A stretch of 33,003 bases of DNA from Collodictyon triciliatum (Eukaryota; CRuMs): contig JBHJMP010000903.1 of the NCBI GenBank assembly GCA_043381765.1, positions 1 to 33,003 on the forward strand, in the 5' to 3' direction. Position 1 is the stretch's first letter, and each line of letters begins with the position of its first letter. The position numbers and the translations under genes were made by a program. Below are positions 24,801 to 33,003 of this stretch, piece after piece. The notes beneath the pieces are model-generated. The model was not told where the DNA came from. It worked only from the letters and a program-made list of their open reading frames with translations, and made no database searches.

Positions 24801-24995
24801 AAAACTCACATCATGTTCAGACTGCTCAGGCACAGCCTGGACTTCCATGGAATTTGGGTTCCGATAAATAAACTGTGCGGTAAGCTCACGGTTCGGCTGA
24901 ATATCGGTGATCAACTCCGCAAACTTGTCTTTGAAGTAACAAGGCCGACCAAAGTTGCGGCGTTGCTTGGAGTACGAGTAGGTAATATCTGCCAT
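21829..24995 (-). CDS. DNAI2: Axonemal outer-arm dynein intermediate chain 2 (nine exons)
   Basis: Exons in transcript order are 24995-24810, 24480-24367, 24230-24064, 23885-23629, 23467-23214, 23070-22891, 22679-22503, 22349-22203 and 22062-21829. They join in phase to 571 residues (human DNAI2: about 605). The family signature is plain from end to end: [156 protein letters not shown] and a Lys/Glu-rich C-terminal helix. The middle forms the WD40 propeller that assembles the intermediate-chain dimer at the base of the outer dynein arm. Introns 2 and 8 start with GC, which the homology requires. An AAGTGAGAGG overlapping the stop codon could act as a donor to an unseen last exon. Confidence 0.96.
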
Positions 24996-25494
24996 TCTTT
25001 GGAGACTGGTTTCTGTACAAAAAAAAAAGTCAGCAACGTTCGTTCATACCTGCGATGTGCGCTATACAAACTGTTCAGCTTTCAGTCAGGGCTTTTTTTC
25101 CCCTCGTTTTTAACAAAGATGTGGTATATACTGTTCATTTGGAAGAGGGGGCACGGTTCTTCGATTGGGATGCGATGAGATTGCTTTCAGAACCCCAGAA
25201 ATTGTCAGTGTCTCCGTTCAGACTCTCGTTCGTCTGCTTGTGTGAATTCGTCGCGTCCTCGTCACCCACAGTTTTCCGTTTAACATCAAAAAAAAAACAT
25301 TTATATGTGTGCTTGAGTTGCGGTTGCCGATCTACTCTGCCATCGCTGCGGAGGATTCCGTCGAAAAGGCTGATTCATCTACCGAAAAAACCGTTTTCCA
25401 GAAACATGGTCCGTTGATCGAAAAAGGTAAAATTCAACGAATATCTTGATTATCCCACATCGTTGAGCTCCGGTGCACTTAAGTTCTGGATTGA
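24996..25494. other. Divergent upstream region between DNAI2 and a small plus-strand gene
   Basis: The two start codons at 24995 (minus) and 25495 (plus) face away from each other across 499 bases, so promoters for both must lie here or in untranslated exons. A plus-strand open frame at 25055-25417 has no support as a protein. Confidence 0.55.
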
Positions 25495-26009
25495 ATGAAT
25501 CCCATATCAATTGAGCTCCAGACCACAAGACCACAAGCTCTTGGCACTATAAACCCAGAAAACCTTTCTGTCACGCAAATTAATGAGTTTATCAAATACA
25601 TATCAAAGCTAAAGCAGAGAATCGACTCCAGCATCCACACATTGCCCCGCGCACCAGCGTCCACCAGTCAGGTACTTGCCGTCAACTGGAATCTTATGTT
25701 ATGTACTTTTTATCTGTATTGTACCATTGCGAAGCAAAACCACACGCACCGCGCATTGGGAGGTGATGATTACTGAGCCTACATAAAATGCCGTTTTGGC
25801 CGATGATGAATATACAGTTCGTCAACACCCATCTGATCCCTTTTGTCCGCCTCTGCTTCTCTCGCCCGTCTGCCTCCCTGTTGCAACAATCTCTAGCTGT
25901 CATTCTTTCAACCGCCCTGACTCATACTCTGCCTATAGATCTTACAGTCGACCAGCAGATGACCGAGGATCAGCCACAACAAGCCTCACGGCTGAATAAA
26001 AAAATTTGA
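25495..26009 (+). CDS. Small protein, two exons, function unknown
   Basis: Exon 1 (25495-25671) encodes 59 residues, including NPENLSVTQINEFIKYISKL and KQRIDSSIHTLPRAPAS, with a probable amphipathic helix, and ends at a GT donor in phase 0. The best phase-0 continuation is an acceptor CAGCAG before 25959, giving MTEDQPQQASRLNKKI and TGA at 26007, for 75 residues in all. A second exon starting at 25905 after CTCTAG is also open in two other frames but does not match in phase. Exon 1 is the better-supported part. The stop lies 89 bases from the stop of the convergent minus-strand gene. Confidence 0.45.
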
Positions 26010-26085
26010 AAATGACGATAATTGTGTCTGTCTCGTTTAACTGTGGTTCCATGTTGAGCAGGCTTTTTTTTTTTATTATTTTAAT

Positions 26086-26091
26086 TTTATT
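26086..26091 (-). terminator. Candidate polyadenylation hexamer
   Basis: TTTATT on the plus strand gives AATAAA on the minus strand, 8 bases after the TGA of the Mediator-like gene. Confidence 0.55.
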
Positions 26092-26098
26092 CAACCTG

Positions 26099-29000
26099 TC
26101 AATGGAGTGGTAGTGCGCAGTCCCATAACACGATGTAGGACAAATAATCAGCGACCGGAACCTTCCGCACTGTGGCCTGTCTCGCTGCCCGCTCCAACGC
26201 AAACTGGTAAGTTAGATAAGTATCCTGCTGCGCTTAAGGGCGAAGCTGTACGCCATAATGCCCGCAATTAGTGACCTACCTCAGTTGTATGGGGCGAACT
26301 CGAACCAACTCGAGACTCAAGTGTGGCTGCCGTCTCCAGCAACATGGCCGACTCGCTGCAACTGGTCCGCAGGCTGAAGGAGAGTGTTCTTTGTCACAAG
26401 ACGAGGGGCTGATTAGTCGGGTGAAAGCGAGAAGCTTAGAGGCAAAAGGGGTATTGAGGAGAGTGTACTTTTTGGAGCTGAAGGTGAGGCCCAGCATGTC
26501 TGGCGTCCGTGTGCAAGCAACAGCTGCTCTTCTTGAATGGTGCTGTATCTGAGTGAGAATCTCGTGCAAGATGACCCGAACAACATTGTGGAGTAGCTCG
26601 CTTGTGCCTCGCCACGCCTGGGTCTGAGCGCGTAACGTGGACTGCAGGTCGATCTTTGAATTATTGTTGATATTGTTACGATTTGCAATGGTTTGCCAGG
26701 GTCATTGATACAGGGCGGTAATTGCTCATTTGTGTATTGTGTTTGTATGTGTATTCTATTGTAATTTATACTCCAGTAGTTGTAATCTTGACTTGTCCAC
26801 AAAACCTAATCCCAGAGAGCACAGAAAATTATTTAATATGTTTGTTTTTTGTTTTTTGTTATTTTTTTTTTTAAAAAAAAAGGGGGTAATTTTGCGGTGG
26901 GAGTGGGTATTTGTTTGAATATGGATTGGTATAAAGGTGTGCAACATCCTGCTACATTCTCGTTTGTACCAAACCAAATAAATAGAGGGGAAAAAAAGGT
27001 GCATACTTGTTTTCGTAGGTTAAGGTAAATGCAGATTCGAGGTTATCCAAGGGAACAAGTTTGAACCGAAAAGCAGTGAAAGTCTGGTGTATGTGTGTGA
27101 GAATAGCAAAGACCTGGTGATGCAGGCGTTGCACACGGGCAACGATTGACATTTGTGTCAAGGCAGTACTCTGTCTGGAAGTAAGCCTTAGTACTCAATC
27201 CCGCACAAACATAAGATTGAATAAAATCTCTATCCTACGAATATCATTCTCTTTTCTTTTCTTTTTATTTTTTTTTTAAAAAAAAATTAAATCAGGCAAA
27301 GTGTACTACCTCGTCAGGATATCTTTTCCGATTGATTGGTTTAGGTTGGGCTGGGTCGAGTAAGGGTATTGGTTATGGCGACAAAGACGATACACCAAAA
27401 GCAATAAAAGGTTCTCAAGGGAACTAAATTCGGAGTCATCTGGTTTTTTCTCAATCATTCCACTGCCCTCGTTATCCTCATTGTCTTCTCCCTTTTTAAA
27501 AAATAAAATAAAATAAAAAAGTCTAATAAAATGTACCCTAAAACAATCAATAAAAGGTGATCCGAATTACACAACCAAATGCTTGCTCGGCGTAAGTAAT
27601 AATTTATTTATTTATTTATTTTTTTGGTTATGATCGATGTGATTACCGGTATGAAGCTGTCATCTCGACGAAGCTGAATCTGAAACATTCGCTCGCCTTG
27701 GTATACAATGGTGCACAGATTGGGAGAGATGGAAATCACTCTCAAAGTATCCGATGTATTTGCTTGGTTGTTAAACAGCTGCATAAAGAAAATACCGATG
27801 GGCAGATTATAAAAAAAATATATTCGAATGAACCTTCTTTTGAATAAATCGATAATTTATTTAGTTAAAAAAAAGTTGTGTTAGATAAATGTGGTGGCTG
27901 AATAAATATGAGCCTAATTGTCCATATTTTGAAATGGTTCATGGTAGTCTGTTGGCCTAGTATCAAGTAGGTTCTTACCAAGGTAAAAATGTTTTCGTTG
28001 TATTGAGACATCGATATTTTGAGAATTGTATGGAAAAGGGGTGAAAGTGGGTGGTCTACATCCATGACAAGTGCTGCAGAGGGAAATTTTCTGGATACTG
28101 GATAAATGAAATATGTTACTATAAAATGATTATCCTTTGTAGAAACTTTTCTTTTTATTCACAATAATAGAGGTACCTCTTGTGAGATGGAAAATGAAAT
28201 AGTATATAAAAATTGAGTTAGACCTCCAATGTGATGTAAAGAGTCTGGCATTTTAACCGCCAGATAAGTAGGTCTGAATGTGCTTTTCACATGAAGCTCG
28301 ATCTTTTTCTTAAAATGTATTTGCATCGAATAGCTGGGGTCATATATTGATCCTTTTTCCTCTGTTAATAATTCACGGGACGAAGGAAAAAAAGGCAGAG
28401 CATAAGATTGAAAACATCTCAAATTATTTTGTATAATCCCTTGGTTCCACATTATTATCGGGCTCATTAGCGAAGGCTTACTGTCGATGGAGTGTGGTCC
28501 GTTGATTTGCAATATTCTATCGCCAGAGACAGACCACCTTTTAACCAACTCTTGAAGTTCATGTAAGTCTTTTGCAGAATCACTCCGCTTTGCTTCAACT
28601 GCCGCAATAGACTTGCTGAGCATATCAGAGACGATATTTTGTTGCTGTAATTTAAAACAAACTTTAGGAATTCCTTCATCAAAGAAAGGACATTTTGATA
28701 TTCTGCTTTAATAATTGAAAAATAGGAGTCAAAAAGCATTTTAGAATCATATAATGCATTCGAATAAATATCCACAAAACAAATATTATGACATCAGTTT
28801 TGAATGAAAGGGGAAAGTGAGAGAAATTTGAATTTGCGGACTTAAAGACTGTAGAGACCTGAAGTCGCTTCTTGAACTTATATGTATTATCCTTGGGTAT
28901 TTCATGTGGATTTGTTAATCTCATGCAAGCGAACATTCCGTCATGAATACCGTGTATCAGGGCATTAAGTTGTTGAAGCTCATCTAACGTATATCTGAAT

Positions 29001-29858
29001 ATTGTATTTTCCCCTTATTTTAGCTGCAGCTCAAAATATTTTAGATTCAAATATTCTACTCATTTTCATAGGATTATTGGAATAGTTTCAAATGAATGTG
29101 GTACCAAAAAAGTGCTGTAGAGATAGAGAAGAAGGAAAGAAAAGAAACGAAAGAACTACTTTAAAAATTTCTCTGGTTCTGGGTCATATTCTTGTTTCTT
29201 TCGGATTACTCCAAGCTTTTCAATCTTTTGAGCTTCCTGTGCAAGTGCGTATCGAGTCAAAATAAAAGGAGATATATGTATATTGAGTTAATGATGTCTA
29301 ACTCATTTGGATGTATTACACAATCAGAATGTAATAAATTTAGTTCTAATGTGTCACTCGCTTCTTTCTTTCTTTCTGGTATTTGAATACAAATTGAATA
29401 TTATACTTCCTTCAGCCTGCTATCAAAGTCATTAGCTCGATTTCGTTCCTCTGATATCAGGTGGTTATAGAACTTCCTGACTTCGGTGGGCTCGCTAGAA
29501 TTAGAATGTACAGAACAATAAATAGCTTAATAGGTAGCTGAATGAATGTATTGAAAAAATAGATATTCTGATAGATGCAGGGTTCTATGATCTGTGTGTG
29601 TATAATTAAAATATCTGCTCGGTATTGCTGATAACAAAATCGTCTGTTGCGAGGACCTCGAGTGAAGTTTTTTTATTGTGTTGCTATGGGATCGGACTGG
29701 TTATTTGAAACAAACCTGATTTCCTTCTTAACGCCTTCGAAGTACCGCAGAGTCTTTTTTCCGTAGTACGGCTCCAATGTCACTTTCACGCGCTTTGCAA
29801 GGGAATCGCCATCTCGGTCCATCCCCAACTTGAAGACAAGCAGTCGATGAGCAAACAT
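26099..29858 (-). CDS. Mediator complex subunit 17 (MED17)-like protein, tentative (12-13 exons)
   Basis: Exons in transcript order are 29858-29716, 29494-29407, 29236-29160, 28994-28859, 28644-28224, 28097-27979, 27778-27647, 27491-27310, 27174-27007, a 34-base micro-exon 26805-26772, 26653-26469, 26373-26280 and 26203-26099. Phases agree at every junction and give 627 residues; human MED17 has 651. The resemblance rests on three things: a helical segment ending LQELVKRWSVSGDRIL (about residues 178-193), like the LR-x-W-x-L...GDKIL core of MED17; a Leu-rich LENLLLLLVYRLCRHNQ (about 397-413); and AFTLTYENK (about 481-489) followed by helices. If correct, it is a head-module scaffold of the Mediator coactivator in the nucleus. 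The start could be the second ATG at 29822. The micro-exon is the weakest part, inferred because exons 9 and 11 do not match in phase. The gene structure is better supported than the name. Confidence 0.55.
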
Positions 29859-29865
29859 TCGGGTG

Positions 29866-30130
29866 TTTTTGTGTGTGTTTTTGTGTGTGTTTTTGTGTGT
29901 TTTTTTGTGTGTTTTTTTGTGTGTGGTTTTGTGTGCGTTTTTGTGTGTGTTTTTGTGTGTGTTTTTGTGTGTTTTTGTGTGTTTTTGTGTGTTTTTGTGT
30001 GTTTTTGTGTGTTTTTGGGTTTTTGGGTTTTTTTTGTGTGTTTTTTTGTGTGTTTTTTGTGTGTTTTTTGTGTGTTTTTTTGTGTTTTTTTTTGTGTTTT
30101 TTTGTGTTTTTTTGTGTTTTTTTGTGTTTT
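29866..30130. repeat. GTGTGTTTTT satellite
   Basis: Tandem TGTGTGTTTTT, TGTGTTTTT and TGTGTTTTTT units fill 265 bases immediately upstream of the Mediator-like start codon, between it and the 3' end of the glycosyltransferase gene. Cys/Val/Phe frames here are repeat artefacts. Confidence 0.95.
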
Positions 30131-30196
30131 TCGTTTCAGTCTTAGTTTTAGTTATCTTTTCGAGGGTGCTTTAGGTATCTTTTTTTATGGTATCGT

Positions 30197-30574
30197 TCAC
30201 TCGCCAAACCAAACAACAGAAGGGTCTTCATAACACGTTATGTTGCTTGCATCTCGCAGGGCGGCACTCAACTCCCTGGAAAACTGCTGCTGGCGGGAAT
30301 CAGATTGTTTTTCCATGATATCGATAACTTTCTGCACAAGATGTGTCTTGTTTCTATCATTTGAGAGGTAGAGCAAAACACTTGTTTGAACGTCGTTGGT
30401 TGCAGAAAAATGAAGAAGAGAACTCCCAGGGACACAAAACGGGGATGTGGCATTTTTGAGCTCGTTGCTTGTACAGTTCCTGAATGGAAATATGAGTAAA
30501 TAACGATGCAGTTGTGTTGGCCTCACATTTCTTCGATTCATCTGATATTCGTAGAGGTCCACTAATAGATTGCA

Positions 30575-30605
<31 letters not shown>

Positions 30606-30620
30606 GTAATAGTAATAGTA

Positions 30621-30651
<31 letters not shown>

Positions 30652-31783
30652 TGATAGGAAGATTAGAATATGTAGATTTAATTCAGGTCTATACAAACTG
30701 TGTGCATCCTGATACTCGCGCTTTTGCCAACGACAGATAAGGCTGGATACCCAAGTCCTCAAACAAAGCTGGTGTCGTTTGGTTCATATATAGGATTTCG
30801 ATGTCTCTCCAAACCGGGTTGAAGGGTTGGAAAGCTCGTTTGTTTGTGAGAAAGGATGGCATGGGTTCTAAGTGTGGCTGTGTTAGTATAGCAGATTCGT
30901 AGAAAGTTTTCAGCCGAGTGGCCTTTCTCTTCGGATTCATAACTCGCTCTTTCATGATGTACCATGCTTGTTTAATCAGCGCCGCATCTGGATTTTCCAA
31001 ATACCGCATATGAATCAAAGGAAAGCTAATTCCTGACACATATATTATGGATGATAATGGGCGAGTAGAAATCCCAGGGCACCTAGGGACGTGAATTTTG
31101 TGGACACATGACTCTTTTGTAGTACACCAGTCCAGTCCTGGTGCGTCAGCCCAAGTTATGCATTGACGTCGAACATTGGGCTGAAAACCTCTTCCCGAGT
31201 CAAATCGGTAGAATTGAGGAGTTCTGTAGACATGCACCCATGGCAACATAATCATTTGACCAGATTCAAGACCTCTAACTAACCTACCGAAACTCACCAG
31301 GTCGTCTATTTGCCCATTTCCGATTGATTCATCAACGTCCATGAACAAAAAATGAGTCCCGCCAAACTTTCTTCCCTCCTCGAGAAGTCTTTGCTTCATT
31401 CTTAATTCCTCGAAGTTAGTCTCCCCGTCTAATATGTCTTTTTTGTCATCAGAAAATTCGGTCCACCGCATTATGTGTACGTTTGTATAGTTTTGGTCTT
31501 TAATAACTTTTTCAGCCAACTCAATACAGCCATCTGTAGAGTTATTATCGAGAATTATTACCTCGTCACAAACTATAGACAGAATTCCAAGAAAGGTATT
31601 GATATGGTCAACCCCATTTCTTACGTGAGATAACCCTATAACCTTCATTTTTTCACTGTTTTTGAAAAAATGAGCCGAAAATCTGTCTGTGATTCGGTTA
31701 GTTACTCCATCAACTTCCAGAGATATTTGGTTCTCTTTCTTGAGCCTTTCTTCTTTTAAGAATACTCTTCTGGCAAGACTCAT
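30197..31783 (-). CDS. GT-A type (GT2-like) glycosyltransferase, two exons
   Basis: Exons 31783-30751 and 30561-30197 join across a phase-1 GT-AG intron to 465 residues ending in TGA. The N-terminal catalytic half begins MKVIGLSHVRNGVDHI and has VIILDNNSTDGC (about residues 75-86), the nucleotide-binding D-N-x-S-T-D of GT2-like enzymes. HFLFMDVDES (about 144-153) supplies a DxD-type metal site. This matches glycosyltransferases of the type that handle a nucleotide sugar with a metal ion; donor and acceptor are unknown. The region after residue 190 has several Trp and Cys residues (WADAPGLDWCTTKESC) and the C-terminal exon is helical. No signal anchor is seen. The frame stays open upstream of the chosen ATG towards an acceptor-like site near 31887, so an N-terminal exon may be missing. 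Confidence 0.75.
30576..30652. repeat. AAT/AGT trinucleotide microsatellite in glycosyltransferase intron
   Basis: Tandem AAT units with a central TAGTAATAG block lie within the 189-base intron at 30562-30750. The minus strand gives a poly-Leu shadow. Confidence 0.95.
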
Positions 31784-32271
31784 TATGGATTCTTGTTTCG
31801 GCAGCACTAAATTGAGATTCAAGATTTGCGCCTTTTGAGTGGCATAATAAAAAGGGAATGATACCGGTATGTCAATAATCTATCATTTAGTATTACATGT
31901 CTTGCACCCCTCAATCATGTCTGCTATCTTGTAGTAATATATTAGGCCAGAGGCTCGCCTATTGCCTCTGTCATTCATGTCCCCGATAAGCCTTATATTC
32001 GAATTTAAGTTATAATTGATTTGTTCTATAGAATTAACATCATATGTATTGAATTTATTTGAATCGAATAAAGGGAAAAATTATATATGTTAAATTTATT
32101 GCCTATATGATTCGGCGATTCCGTTCCTATATTCATTCGTGGAGCTGTCTTCGTAAAAGAAGTTGAAAAGGATTGTTCTTGAGAGTTGAAATGCTCCTAA
32201 GGCAGTAGATGGGTCTCTCTTCTAAATTTGTGGAAATTAGCTCGGTCGTGTGAATCCTAAAATGCATCCAA
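31784..32271. other. Intergenic region
   Basis: AT-rich sequence lies between the glycosyltransferase start and the 3' end of the next minus-strand gene. Bases 31784-31885 continue the glycosyltransferase frame and may be coding. Otherwise I see nothing. Confidence 0.5.
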
Positions 32272-32759
32272 TTATGAAGAAACCTTGAGTTTTTTTCCAA
32301 TTTTTCTTATGGACGATGCTATATCCAGTATTACTCGCTCATTTTCTTGATATGTCTTGTTGTCTGTATGTGATGCGTCGCTTGAAAATAGCTCATGACC
32401 TGTCCTGTTGTTAAGTTTATTGCACCTTTTACTGGCAGCACTATGCATCCCTATTCGATGACAATATGTTAGATGGTATGCTTTGGTACAAATTACATCA
32501 AAACATATGTATTGATAAACAATTACTTGAAACACATCATAAAGAATAGTAATTTTTAACAAACACCGCCTATGTCCGTTCAGTATAGCTTTTGTGTCTA
32601 CCCATATGTCCTCATCAGTCTTCCATAAAGATTTCTGGTGTGTGTACCCTTGGTTGTTAAAATTTTATAAAGTTATTAAAATTCCCGGCTGATGTTGAGA
32701 GCACATAAGGAAAAATATGATCTATATCGTCTTCTATTGGCCATAGAACTTCGTGCCAT
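32272..32759 (-). CDS. Small basic protein, three exons, function unknown
   Basis: Exons 32759-32705, 32648-32565 and 32450-32272 join across two phase-1 introns to 105 residues ending in TAA. The reading is MARSSMANRRRYRSYF, then SLWKTDEDIWVDTKAILNGH, then a polar C-terminal part including TYQENERVILDIASSIRKI. The middle exon, with its Trp and Asp pattern, and the last exon read as genuine protein. The first exon is chosen because its donor (T|GTGCTC) and phase fit. I do not recognise the family, and the basic N-terminus could be a targeting signal or simply RNA-binding. Confidence 0.45.
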
Positions 32760-33003
32760 CTATGTTAAAACACACTTTTTGAAATATACCTATGAAGTTA
32801 AAAATCACGAAAAAAGCGAACGTAATAACAAGACTTGCCATTTGATAGTAAATGAAAACTACCTAACCTGTATTGCAACAATTGAGAAGTATTGTTAATG
32901 GGGGAAGGGGGGGGGGGGGGGGGGGTTTTGGGGGGTTTTGGGGGGTTTAGAGGTTAAAAACCTTCAGAATGTATTTAGATTTGGGGCAACCAGGAAGGGA
33001 AAA
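32760..33003. other. Window end with G-rich block
   Basis: No gene is supported. Bases 32900-32950 hold a long G run followed by two GTTTTGGGGGG units. Confidence 0.6.
32898..32950 (+). repeat. G-tract with TTTTGGGGGG units (G-quadruplex-prone)
   Basis: A GGGGGAAGGGG start leads to an 18-base G run, then GTTTTGGGGGG twice and GTTTAGAGG. Four or more G runs separated by short loops satisfy the usual G-quadruplex pattern. Confidence 0.85.

Noticed and set aside
26271-26552. Open plus-strand frame of 93 codons
   Set aside because: It is antisense to the C-terminal exons of the Mediator-like gene, which have consistent splice sites and phases.
29847-30233. Cys/Val/Phe-rich plus-strand frames
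   Set aside because: They are translations of the GTGTGTTTTT satellite, open in three frames with no other support.
30562-30762. Poly-Leu tail frame on the minus strand
   Set aside because: It is the AAT microsatellite inside the glycosyltransferase intron read in one frame.
32692-32898. Open plus-strand frame of 68 codons
   Set aside because: It overlaps antisense to the proposed first exon of the small minus-strand gene and has low-complexity AT-rich composition; the minus-strand model fits phases.

Overview
The window is nuclear DNA of an intron-rich eukaryotic microbe. The coding strands are cut by many short GT-AG introns of roughly 60-310 bases, the standard stop codons are used, AATAAA-like polyadenylation sites follow several stops, and the intergenic and intronic DNA is full of microsatellites. 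An axonemal dynein intermediate chain (DNAI2) says the organism builds motile cilia or flagella at some stage. The overall style (AT-rich, simple-repeat-rich, many short introns) would fit a rhizarian or foraminiferan-like protist, but I cannot fix the lineage from the sequence alone. There are two assembly gaps (2029-2595 and 13224-14158).

Layout, left to right. An ACAT microsatellite is followed by a multi-exon multi-pass membrane protein resembling XK-related proteins (+, 431-3253, interrupted by the first gap). Next come the proteasome subunit alpha-2 gene PSMA2 (+, five exons, 4395-5915) and, converging on it, a large secreted FG-GAP repeat gene (-, 10887 to 6346). That gene assembles in phase into three complete seven-bladed propellers joined by Ser-Arg/Ser-Lys hinges. 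A broken unknown gene lies at 12271-13223 (-), running into the second gap. A six-exon charged helical protein (+, 15024-16612) follows, then a second, single-propeller FG-GAP protein with a signal peptide and a C-terminal membrane anchor (+, 17301-19074), and a small four-exon protein with an SR/SQ-rich linker (+, 20170-21173).

The right part holds DNAI2 (-, nine exons, 24995-21829, with two GC-AG introns), a small two-exon gene (+, 25495-26009), and a 12-13 exon gene resembling Mediator subunit 17 (-, 29858-26099). It ends with a GT-A type glycosyltransferase (-, 31783-30197) and a three-exon small protein (-, 32759-32272).

Most real genes here are only visible after splicing. I chose junctions by requiring canonical sites and matching phases across every intron, and by homology where I recognised the family (PSMA2, DNAI2). 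The most interesting item is the FG-GAP propeller family. Two neighbouring genes encode one and three seven-bladed propellers. Their domains are bounded by phase-1 introns and followed by S-K/R-type hinges, one of which has expanded to about 170 residues of SK/SR dipeptides by amplification of a 6-bp unit.
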